Assembly: GCA_029256485.1 (NCBI GenBank)
Contig: JAQSXU010000115.1
Coordinates: 1-10,424, forward strand
Length of the DNA: 10,424 nucleotides
Direction: 5' to 3'
DNA from: Clostridiaceae bacterium
GTDB taxonomy: Bacteria > Bacillota_A > Clostridia > Clostridiales > Clostridiaceae
Part shown: in pieces, positions 1-5,074 of the stretch
How the letters are laid out: the number at the start of each line of letters is the position of its first letter
Position numbering within the stretch: the stretch's first letter is position 1
Notes under the pieces: generated by a model
Seen by the model: only the letters and a program-made list of their open reading frames with translations
The model's database searches: none
Told to the model about the DNA's origin: nothing
Made by a program: the position numbers and the translations under genes

Positions 1-1
1 G

Positions 2-214
2 CTGGAAACAAAATATATGGAACTGCAGGTATATAGATATATGATATCCCAGCAGCCCCTTAAATTTAAAGAAAATGAGGATGTATATAATCTCATAAGA
101 AACAATGGAGGAAAGGCTCTGCCTATAACCACACTTAATGATAAAGTTATAAAATACGGTGAATATCCTTCCTTAGAAGAAATGCTTAAGGCAATAGAAG
201 AAAATAAGGATTAG
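2..214 (+). CDS. arsD: ArsD-like arsenical metallochaperone/repressor, C-terminal part (5' end outside window)
   Basis: An open frame runs from the left edge to the stop at 212-214, so the gene begins outside the window; the internal ATG at 17 is not a convincing start because it has no ribosome binding site. The visible 70 residues resemble the second half of ArsD: an R-Y-x3-Q-Q-P stretch, then a variable loop, an E-ALP-type segment (here KALPITTLND) and a closing G-x-YPS-x-EEM helix. ArsD is a thioredoxin-fold protein that passes As(III)/Sb(III) to the ArsA pump ATPase and can act as a weak repressor. The metal-binding N-terminal cysteines of the family (around residues 12-13) would lie outside the window and cannot be checked. 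No cysteine is visible in this part. It lies 40 nt upstream of a HesB-like selenoprotein gene, so the two may be co-transcribed. The identification rests on remembered family pattern. Confidence 0.7.
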   Translation: METKYMELQVYRYMISQQPLKFKENEDVYNLIRNNGGKALPITTLNDKVIKYGEYPSLEEMLKAIEENKD

Positions 215-254
215 TAACTATAAATTGTGATTTGAATTAAGGAGGTATCAAATA

Positions 255-557
255 ATGGAAATAAACATCAATGATAACACTGCTGCATTTTTAAAAGAGA
301 AAATATTACAAACAAATAAAAATCTTTTTATAAGAGTATATATCAGGGGAGTCAGCTGAGGAAACGTAACATTAGGATTAGCTCTGGATGAGCTAAAAAA
401 GGAAGACCACGTTTATGAAGCTAATGGTATTAAGATAATTATAGATAAGAAAGCTAATAAACAGGTTAAAGGCGTTAAAATAGATGCAGTTGATACAGTT
501 ATGGGAAAAAGATTTGTAGTTGAGGATTTATATAAGGCTAAAGGCGGATGTTGTTAA
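255..557 (+). CDS. HesB-like selenoprotein with in-frame UGA (Sec35)
   Basis: Reading from the ATG at 255 (AAGGAGG at 239-245, 9 nt upstream) gives a 100-residue protein if the TGA at 357-359 is decoded as selenocysteine. Residues 28-46 are V-Y-I-R-G-V-S-Sec-G-N-V-T-L-G-L-A-L-D-E, which fits the (S/G)-C-(S/G)-G-x-x-x-G-L-x-L-D-E core of the A-type/HesB family with Sec in place of the first metal-binding cysteine. The protein ends G-G-C-C, matching the C-terminal cysteine pair of the family. Frame, homology and spacing continue unbroken on both sides of the UGA, and a perfect hairpin lies at the expected distance after it. HesB-like selenoproteins are a described bacterial selenoprotein family; A-type relatives bind Fe-S clusters or iron, but the role of the Sec form is not established. 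A standard gene caller would miss it or call two fragments. A paralogue with the same arrangement lies at 3929-4204. Confidence 0.9.
357..396 (+). promoter_or_regulatory. UGA recoding site and bacterial SECIS hairpin in HesB gene 1
   Basis: After the UGA at 357-359 there are 18 nt, then a perfect 7-bp stem TTAGCTC (378-384) / GAGCTAA (390-396) closing a 5-nt loop UGGAU (385-389). The GG in the apical loop 26-27 nt after the UGA is the type of feature SelB recognises. The loop and its distance (25 nt between UGA and loop) are identical in the second HesB-like gene, although the stem bases differ. Confidence 0.88.
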
Positions 558-639
558 TATCTTGTAGAGTAGAGTGAGAGAACCCAAAATAAGTTATATT
601 GCAGACTCTGGTATTTTATTCTTACTAGGAGGTAAGTAA

Positions 640-840
640 ATGGAAATATTAAATGGGTTTATGAACGGAAAAGATAAAGGCTCTAATAATCTTTTATTAG
701 TGTTTCTAGTCCTTATACTATTTTTAGGGTTTGGGAAAAACGGAGGATTAAACTTATTAAATAATAGTTTTAGCGGAACAAACGAAAGAAGCCATAGACA
801 TAGAAAAAATTCTTGTAATTGTGCCGGAGGAAACTGTTAA
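640..840 (+). CDS. Small single-pass membrane protein with Cys/His-rich tail
   Basis: This 66-residue ORF has a good ribosome binding site (AGGAGG at 628-633) and ends just before a strong terminator, so it is probably real. A short polar N-terminus is followed by one hydrophobic segment at residues 18-32 (rich in L, V, F), a glycine/asparagine linker, and a tail containing H-R-H-R and three cysteines (C59, C61, C66). No family is recognised. Small hydrophobic proteins of this build occur in clostridia, some linked to spores or membranes, but nothing here assigns that role. The Cys/His tail could bind a metal ion. It sits downstream of arsD-like and HesB-Sec genes, and is the last gene before the terminator, so it may share their transcript; an independent promoter in 558-639 was not clear. 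Confidence 0.65.
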   Translation: MEILNGFMNGKDKGSNNLLLVFLVLILFLGFGKNGGLNLLNNSFSGTNERSHRHRKNSCNCAGGNC

Positions 841-882
841 AAAGAGATAAGCTGTAATCTGATAATTATCATGATTTTATAT

Positions 883-920
883 TAAGAGAAATTTAAAGTT
901 TTTAAATTTCTCTTATTTTG
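883..920 (+). terminator. Intrinsic terminator after the arsD/HesB/small-protein unit
   Basis: A perfect 15-bp stem (883-897 with 901-915) closes a GTT loop and is followed by a short T run (916-919). It is AT-rich, which is usual in this genome, and the A-tract on the 5' side could let it work weakly in both directions. It separates the upstream unit from the ArsR promoter at 966. Confidence 0.8.
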
Positions 921-965
921 TGCAACGATTATCACTGATTTTATAAAGATTGCTTTCTAAAACTA

Positions 966-1013
966 TTGACATTAGTATATTAGTATTTTATAATATAATT
1001 AATTAATTAAATA
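966..1013 (+). promoter_or_regulatory. Consensus sigma-A promoter with AT palindrome for the first ArsR gene
   Basis: TTGACA (966-971), a 17-nt spacer and TATAAT (989-994) are a perfect match to the vegetative promoter. Directly after the -10 box, around the expected start of transcription, lies TATAATTAATTAATTAAATA (994-1013), which contains the 12-bp palindrome TTAATTAATTAA at 999-1010. The position fits an operator for the autoregulated ArsR repressor encoded next; operator function is inferred. Confidence 0.8.
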
Positions 1014-1038
1014 GTTTTGCATAGGAGGGGATAATTAA

Positions 1039-1332
1039 ATGTATAATGAGGAATTTATTCCTAAGGTTTTTAAAGCCTTAGGTCACCCTGTGAGGTTTAA
1101 GATAGTTAAGTATCTTATTGATTGTCCAAAGTGTGTTTGCAAGTTAAATAATGATATAGAGTTTAGTCAATCAAACCTTTCACAGCATCTAAAAGTATTA
1201 AAAGAGGTTGGCATATTGAAAAGTGAGAAAGAAGGATTGAATATAGTATATAGCATAGCGGATGATAGTGTTAAAACTATAATTAAATCAGCAGAGATTT
1301 TTAAAAATTTTTATTTAAATAATATGAAGTAA
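1039..1332 (+). CDS. ArsR-family metal/metalloid-responsive repressor (copy 1)
   Basis: A 97-residue winged-helix protein typical in size for ArsR/SmtB. Residues 10-24 (V-F-K-A-L-G-H-P-V-R-F-K-I-V-K) form the family's opening helix; S43-Q-S-N-L-S-Q-H-L is the DNA-recognition helix. Cysteines C29, C32 and C34 (C-P-K-C-V-C) sit at the position of the alpha3 ELCVCD-type site that binds As(III) or soft metals, so an inducer that reacts with thiols is likely. Its start is supported by AGGAGGGG just upstream. It is followed 30 nt later by a mini-thioredoxin and then by a permease, an arrangement typical of ars-like operons. It aligns with the protein at 8211-8504 over its full length without gaps; the third cysteine differs in position (29 here, 27 there). 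The true inducer is not determined. Confidence 0.9.
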   Translation: MYNEEFIPKVFKALGHPVRFKIVKYLIDCPKCVCKLNNDIEFSQSNLSQHLKVLKEVGILKSEKEGLNIVYSIADDSVKTIIKSAEIFKNFYLNNMK

Positions 1333-1362
1333 TATATATTAAAAATAAGAGGAGGAAATATT

Positions 1363-1602
1363 ATGATAATTAAAATTTTAGGATCAGGATGTTCAAATTG
1401 TAAAAAGCTTGAGGCTAATGCAAGGAAGGCAATAGAAAAATTGAATACTAGTGCCGAAATAGTAAAAGTGCAGGACATAAAAGGTATCATGGCATATGGA
1501 GTTATGAGAACACCAGCTATAGTAATTGATGAAAAAGTTAAGAGCTATGGTAAAGTTGCATCAGTTGAAGAAATAGTAAGGTTTATTCAAGAGCAGAAAT
1601 AA
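1363..1602 (+). CDS. Mini-thioredoxin (redox-active disulfide protein, thioredoxin_3 type)
   Basis: A 79-residue thioredoxin-fold protein. The first strand is followed by G-S-G-C10-S-N-C13, the redox-active CxxC, and the cis-proline loop is seen in M-R-T-P-A-I-V-I-D. The length is that of the small TIGR00412-like group, shorter than classical thioredoxin (about 105). These proteins frequently sit next to COG0701 permeases and ArsR regulators, as here, and are thought to pass electrons or bind thiophilic ligands for the partner system. The start has GAGGAGG about 9 nt upstream. No dedicated reductase is adjacent in this transcript, although a lipoamide dehydrogenase is encoded in the facing operon. 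Family assignment is firm; the partner is inferred. Confidence 0.88.
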   Translation: MIIKILGSGCSNCKKLEANARKAIEKLNTSAEIVKVQDIKGIMAYGVMRTPAIVIDEKVKSYGKVASVEEIVRFIQEQK

Positions 1603-1634
1603 GTTAGATGTTTTTTTTAGATGTTATATAAGCA

Positions 1635-1652
1635 TTTAATTATATAATTAAA
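1635..1652. promoter_or_regulatory. Perfect 18-bp AT palindrome upstream of the permease
   Basis: TTTAATTATATAATTAAA is self-complementary over 18 bp (TTTAATTA, 2-bp centre, TAATTAAA). It lies in the 121-nt gap between the mini-thioredoxin and the permease. The same half sites occur 6 bp apart in front of the lpd operon (8029-8036 and 8043-8050), and a related palindrome follows the promoter at 966-994. An ArsR operator is a plausible reading; no convincing promoter was found beside it and AT-richness makes chance occurrence possible. Confidence 0.4.
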
Positions 1653-1723
1653 GTAAATTGTTAATAGTTATACACAGTACTTGTAGTTATAAATAAAATG
1701 TATTTATTTAAAGGAGTGATTTT

Positions 1724-2692
1724 ATGTTTGCACCAGTACAAATGTTTGCAGATTGGCTGATTTATAATGTATTTGGAATAGACCAAGCTAGCAAACTTGG
1801 AAGTGCTTTAAATTTTTTCGTTTTTGATAGCATAAAAATAATTATACTGCTATTAATCATAATCTATGCAATAACATTTATAAGAAGCTTTTTTCCACCT
1901 GAAAAAACAAGAAAAATACTTGCAAAAAATAAGGGAAGCGTTTTTATAGGTCACATTCTTGCTGCACTGTTAGGAATAGTAACTCCGTTTTGTTCTTGTT
2001 CAGCAGTACCACTATTTATAGGTTTTGTAGAAGCAGGAGTTCCCCTTGGAGTAACCTTTTCATATTTAATTGCAGCTCCTATGGTAAATGAAGTTGCACT
2101 TGGACTTTTATATGGGTTATTTGGATTAAAAATTGCTCTTATATATGTGGCTACAGGTGAAATCATAGCTATAGTAAGCGGAATAATTCTTGGTAAATTA
2201 AAGCTTGAAAAGTATGTTGAAGGCTATGTTTATAAAATGAAGATGAATGCAGATATAGACATGCCAGATCCCACAATGAAAGAAAGACTGTCAGATTCCT
2301 GGAATTTCACAAGGGATTTAATAAAGAAGATATGGATTTATGTTGTAATAGGTATAGCCATAGGCGGCGTAATGCATGGATGGATACCATCAGGAGCACT
2401 TGCGAAATATGCAGGTAAAAACAATCCTTTTGCTGTTTTATTAGGCGTATTATTTGGTATACCACTTTATTCAAATGCTGCAGGAGTAATTCCACTTGTT
2501 AGTGAGCTTACAAGAGCAGGAGTAGCTACAGGAACAGCATTATCATTTATGATGGCTGTTACTGCATTAAGCTTGCCTGAGATGATTCTTCTAAGAAAAG
2601 TATTGAAGCCTAAACTTCTTGCAATATTTATATCTATAGTTGGGCTTGGAATTGTATTTACAGGATATTTGTTTAATTTTATAATTGCATAA
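1724..2692 (+). CDS. COG0701/DUF318 permease, ArsP-like
   Basis: A 322-residue integral membrane protein with roughly eight or nine hydrophobic segments. The signature T-P-F-C90-S-C92-S-A-V-P-L-F in the first half and the mirrored G-I-P-L-Y-S-N-A-A-G-V-I-P-L in the second half mark it as the permease family COG0701, whose characterised members include ArsP, an efflux pump for trivalent organoarsenicals. The conserved cysteines could carry the thiophilic cargo. A polar cytoplasmic loop lies around residues 165-200. The start has AAGGAG 8-9 nt upstream. It follows ArsR and the mini-thioredoxin and is 31 nt before a SigZ-like sigma factor, which suggests one operon. COG0701 also includes proteins of unknown cargo, so an arsenic role is inferred from neighbours (arsD-like, ArsR) and is not proven. 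Confidence 0.88.
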   Translation: MFAPVQMFADWLIYNVFGIDQASKLGSALNFFVFDSIKIIILLLIIIYAITFIRSFFPPEKTRKILAKNKGSVFIGHILAALLGIVTPFCSCSAVPLFIGFVEAGVPLGVTFSYLIAAPMVNEVALGLLYGLFGLKIALIYVATGEIIAIVSGIILGKLKLEKYVEGYVYKMKMNADIDMPDPTMKERLSDSWNFTRDLIKKIWIYVVIGIAIGGVMHGWIPSGALAKYAGKNNPFAVLLGVLFGIPLYSNAAGVIPLVSELTRAGVATGTALSFMMAVTALSLPEMILLRKVLKPKLLAIFISIVGLGIVFTGYLFNFIIA

Positions 2693-2723
2693 TTTATCAA
2701 TTTTAATGAAAGGATGAGTTTTT

Positions 2724-3284
2724 GTGCCAGTTTGTGTAAATGATATTTGGGAACAATTTAATAAGCCTCTGAAAAAATTTATCAGAAAACGAGTAAATAA
2801 TGATCAAGACACAGATGATATTTTTCAAGAGGTTTTCATTAGAATTCATAATAATATTGGAAGCCTGAAAGATGATAGCAAAATTAATGCATGGATATAC
2901 AATATAGCGCGAAATGTAATAATTGATTATTATAGAAAACATGAAAAATCAATTAAATTGGTTGAGATATATGAAGATTTAATAATTGAAAAAGATGATG
3001 AATTATCTTTAAACAGCGAAATAGCAAACTGTTTAAAGCCTATGATAGATACTCTGCCAGAGAAGTACAAACAAGCTATTATTTTAACGGAATTTGAAAA
3101 CTTAACACAAAAAGAATTAAGTAAGAGCATGGGACTTTCTCTATCAGGAGCGAAATCAAGAGTACAGCGTGCTAGAAAAAAACTCAAAGAAATTATTTTA
3201 GATTGCTGCAGCCTCGAATTTGATAATTTAGGCAATATTATTAACTATGAGCATAAAAGTGCTGATTGTAAATATTGCAAATGA
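2724..3284 (+). CDS. sigZ: ECF-type RNA polymerase sigma factor, SigZ-like
   Basis: A 186-residue group IV sigma factor starting at GTG 2724 (AAAGGA about 9 nt upstream). Region 2 is seen in residues 27-75 (D-T-D-D-I-F-Q-E-V-F, then N-A-W-I-Y-N-I-A-R-N, then D-Y-Y-R-K), and region 4 in residues 110-155 (L-P-E-K-Y-K-Q-A, L-T-Q-K-E-L, and the helix S-G-A-K-S-R-V-Q-R-A-R). The C-terminal tail has C-C-S-L-E-F-D and a closing C-x2-C-x2-C pattern (ADCKYCK), which resembles the cysteine tail of SigZ-type factors and could sense metal or redox state; that is inference. No anti-sigma gene follows, since a terminator comes directly after the stop. The start lies 31 nt after the permease, so it is probably co-transcribed. 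Its target promoters were not identified in the window. Confidence 0.85.
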   Translation: MPVCVNDIWEQFNKPLKKFIRKRVNNDQDTDDIFQEVFIRIHNNIGSLKDDSKINAWIYNIARNVIIDYYRKHEKSIKLVEIYEDLIIEKDDELSLNSEIANCLKPMIDTLPEKYKQAIILTEFENLTQKELSKSMGLSLSGAKSRVQRARKKLKEIILDCCSLEFDNLGNIINYEHKSADCKYCK

Positions 3285-3320
3285 AAAATGGATGTATTTT
3301 TGCATCCATTTTTTGTTTTT
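3285..3320 (+). terminator. Intrinsic terminator after the SigZ-like gene
   Basis: A 10-bp stem AAAATGGATG (3285-3294) with CATCCATTTT (3303-3312), an 8-nt loop and a T-rich tract (TTTTTTGTTTTT). It begins one base after the stop codon and ends the ArsR-permease-sigma transcript. Confidence 0.85.
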
Positions 3321-3370
3321 TACGTCTTTATAAGTAAGAACAAATAATTCTATTATAAGGAGTGTTTAAT

Positions 3371-3886
3371 ATGAACGAAAAAAAACGTGTAGTAATTGAT
3401 TTTTTATTTCTTGATTTGAGTACTTGCACGAGATGCCAGGGAACAAATACTAATCTTGATGAAGCAATAGAAGATGTTTCAACAGTGCTTGAAGCAGCTG
3501 ATTTTGAAGTGATTGTAAATAAGATACATGTTACAAGTGAGGAGGAGGCTATAAAGTATAAATTTTTAAGTTCTCCAACTATTCGTGTAAATTCACATGA
3601 TATTCAATTGGAAGTTAAGGAAAGCTTGTGCGAATCATGTGGAGATTTATGTGGCAGCGATGTAAATTGCAGAGTTTTTGTTTATGAGGGAGAGGAATAT
3701 ACAGAACCACCCAAAGCTATGATTATAGAGGGGGTATTAAAAGAAATATATGGGAAGAAAGATAATGCTGAAAAACAAGATTATACAATCCCTAAAAATT
3801 TAAAAAAATTTTATACTTCAATTGAGAAAAAATCCAGTTTGTCAGATTGCTGTTGTTCTGGAAAAGGAAATAATTGCTGTAAATAA
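3371..3886 (+). CDS. DUF2703-type, cysteine-rich thioredoxin-like protein
   Basis: The start is taken as ATG 3371 (AGGAG at 3358-3362, 8 nt upstream), because the in-frame GTG at 3362 overlaps the ribosome binding site. The 171-residue product opens with a beta strand followed by T-C19-T-R-C22-Q-G-T, a thioredoxin-like CxxC, and contains F-L-S-S-P-T-I-R-V-N with the cis-proline position expected of that fold. A second cysteine group is C87-x2-C90-x3-C94-x5-C100, and the tail carries C160-C161-C162 and C169-C170, giving eleven cysteines in all. The pattern fits DUF2703, a family without assigned biochemical function. Tail clusters of this type suggest binding of thiophilic metal or metalloid ions. 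The gene lies alone between a terminator and the convergent lpd-DGC operon. No promoter is obvious in 3321-3357. Confidence 0.8.
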   Translation: MNEKKRVVIDFLFLDLSTCTRCQGTNTNLDEAIEDVSTVLEAADFEVIVNKIHVTSEEEAIKYKFLSSPTIRVNSHDIQLEVKESLCESCGDLCGSDVNCRVFVYEGEEYTEPPKAMIIEGVLKEIYGKKDNAEKQDYTIPKNLKKFYTSIEKKSSLSDCCCSGKGNNCCK

Positions 3887-3897
3887 ATATTGAATTA

Positions 3898-3927
3898 ATA
3901 AAGGCTGCCAAATATGGCAGCCTTTAT
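3898..3927. terminator. Bidirectional terminator between convergent units
   Basis: A perfect 12-bp stem (ATAAAGGCTGCC at 3898-3909, GGCAGCCTTTAT at 3916-3927) with a 6-nt AAATAT loop. T-rich bases follow on either strand. It serves the DUF2703 gene on the + strand and the HesB-ending operon on the - strand, whose last stop codon is only 1 nt away. Confidence 0.85.
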
Positions 3928-3928
3928 A

Positions 3929-4204
3929 TTAACCGCAGCAGCCGGATTTTTTAACCGTGAATCTTCCATCGGCTTCTACTATTTCAGGATTTTTGATTAA
4001 AAATGCAATTTCATTATCAGCTACAAATTTTATACCATCAACTTCTTCAACCACATCATTTTCTTTTTGTTCATCCAGAACAATATCAAAAATTGGGCCA
4101 CTTCAGCCAAAGTTGATAACTTCAAATCGAACTGCATTCTTATTTAGGGATTTTAACTTGTTTTTTAAATCATCTACAATATTAGATTGTATTATTACGT
4201 TCAT
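3929..4204 (-). CDS. Second HesB-like selenoprotein with in-frame UGA (Sec34)
   Basis: The ATG at 4204-4202 has AGGAGG 5 nt upstream. Reading through the TGA at 4105-4103 gives 91 residues. The core is I-N-F-G-Sec34-S-G-P-I-F-D-I-V-L-D-E, which matches the HesB G-C-S-G-P motif with Sec replacing cysteine, and the protein ends S-G-C89-C90-G. It is a paralogue of the protein at 255-557: both have Sec about one third in, an x-L-D-E after 9-10 residues, an acidic/hydrophobic middle (V-V-E-E-V-D-G-I-K-F here, V-Y-E-A-N-G-I-K-I there) and a C-terminal CC. It is the last gene of the - strand operon, 56 nt after the second stand-alone DGC gene. Ordinary gene finding would miss it; the opposite-strand reading frame here is a shadow. 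Function unknown; a metal or Fe-S site with Sec ligand or a Sec redox centre are the options. Confidence 0.92.
4067..4105 (-). promoter_or_regulatory. UGA recoding site and SECIS hairpin in HesB gene 2
   Basis: On the - strand the UGA (4105-4103) is followed after 19 nt by TTGTTC (4083-4078), a UGGAU loop (4077-4073) and GAACAA (4072-4067): a perfect 6-bp stem. The loop is the same as in the first HesB-like gene and lies the same 25 nt after the UGA, while several stem pairs differ with pairing kept. Confidence 0.9.
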
Positions 4205-4260
4205 TTGTACCTCCTATAAATTTATATTTTTTATTTTATGTGAAAATAAGCTAATAAAGA

Positions 4261-4671
4261 TTATACATCTTTATCTGCTATTTTATCAAATTTATTGCAT
4301 ATTTCATCTGTAACTTTATCTATCATTTTATAGTGCTCTTCAGTTAAGTACTTTGTTGAAACGGTGTTATTGTGAACGGTATCTTCTCCCAGTATATCGG
4401 ATACAATTACACTTCCACTTACCTTACCGCTGTATTTTTCTGTAGCCCTTTTAGCACAGCATTTAGAGCAACCATCCACAGTAATTACAGGATAAGCCTT
4501 TGCAAAGGATCTTTCACCTTCTCCACCTGCAAGATATAAAGGAAGACAGAGAGTTACTGTTCTGCCTGGTCTAAGTTCTTCAAGCATTTTTCTTGTGGCA
4601 AGCCTTGAAATAGTACCAGCAAGACATTCTTCTCCACTGCAGGATAATACTCCAACTTTTGAATCTGTCAT
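4261..4671 (-). CDS. DGC-domain four-cysteine protein (putative zinc-binding), copy C
   Basis: A 136-residue protein of the DGC family (PF08859 type), annotated in general as putative zinc-binding. Residues C11-S-G-E-E-C16 and V-D-G-C68-S-K-C71-C72 give the name-giving D-G-C motif; C42 lies between. The three DGC proteins in this operon share four aligned cysteines (here C11, C42, C68, C72) spaced about 31, 26 and 4 residues apart, which points to one metal or cluster site. No membrane segment or signal peptide is seen. The ATG is 1 nt after the stop of the preceding DGC gene, with AGGAGG 9 nt upstream lying inside that gene, so translation is probably coupled. Biochemical function is not known for the family. 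Confidence 0.85.
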   Translation of the reverse strand: MTDSKVGVLSCSGEECLAGTISRLATRKMLEELRPGRTVTLCLPLYLAGGEGERSFAKAYPVITVDGCSKCCAKRATEKYSGKVSGSVIVSDILGEDTVHNNTVSTKYLTEEHYKMIDKVTDEICNKFDKIADKDV

Positions 4672-4672
4672 G

Positions 4673-5074
4673 TTATTTTTCCTCCTTTAATATGTCATCA
4701 ACATTTGAACATACTTTTGTACATAACTCATCTATAATTTTCCATCCATCCAGGGTGAGTGCTGTGGCTGTTCCAGCATCTACTCCTCTATGATTTTTCA
4801 TTTCATCCACAGTTTTATATTGTGCTTTTATTATCCCACCTGCAATTTCAACATTTTTAGCAGAACATAATTTTGGACATCCATCTATAGTTATACAGGA
4901 ATATCCTTGAATTTTTTCCTTTACATCTGCATCTCCGGTTACTATGGAACCAAGACAAATTGTTTCAGTTTCATTGGGTTTCAATTCATTTGTAACCTTT
5001 AAAGCCGTTTCTCTTGCCATAAGACCAAATACTTTACCTATGCCGCTGCAAGGAATAACTTTTACTTTAGACAT
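4673..5074 (-). CDS. DGC-domain four-cysteine protein (putative zinc-binding), copy B
   Basis: The start is placed at ATG 5074-5072. The ATG three codons earlier abuts the AGGTGG ribosome binding site and cannot be used well, while 5074 is 9 nt from it and gives an 8-nt ATGTCTAA overlap with the upstream gene. The 133-residue product has V-I-P-C9-S-G-I-G-K at the N-terminus, C40, I-D-G-C66-P-K-L-C70 and a C-terminal C118-x3-C122 pair. The CSGxGK loop resembles a small nucleotide- or anion-binding turn, but this is only a visual similarity. It differs from copy C mainly in lacking the second cysteine of the first loop and in the extra C-terminal pair, so the paralogues are probably not interchangeable. 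Family function is unknown. Confidence 0.85.
   Translation of the reverse strand: MSKVKVIPCSGIGKVFGLMARETALKVTNELKPNETETICLGSIVTGDADVKEKIQGYSCITIDGCPKLCSAKNVEIAGGIIKAQYKTVDEMKNHRGVDAGTATALTLDGWKIIDELCTKVCSNVDDILKEEK

Noticed and set aside
357..359. TGA read as a true stop, leaving a 34-residue fragment and a pseudogene
   Set aside because: Homology continues in the same frame after the TGA, the residue replaced is the metal-binding cysteine position, and a paralogue shows the same arrangement with a matching SECIS hairpin.
1604..1625. Direct repeat TTAGATGTT after the mini-thioredoxin gene
   Set aside because: Only 9 bp, in a T-rich tract, with no similar copy noticed near other genes in the window; probably chance.
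3362..3370. GTG start for the DUF2703 gene
   Set aside because: The GTG overlaps the AGGAG ribosome binding site; the ATG at 3371 has normal 8-nt spacing.
3957..4313. 118-residue open frame on the + strand
   Set aside because: It lies antisense to the HesB-Sec gene and the end of a DGC gene, has no ribosome binding site and a low-complexity S/F/I-rich composition typical of a shadow frame.
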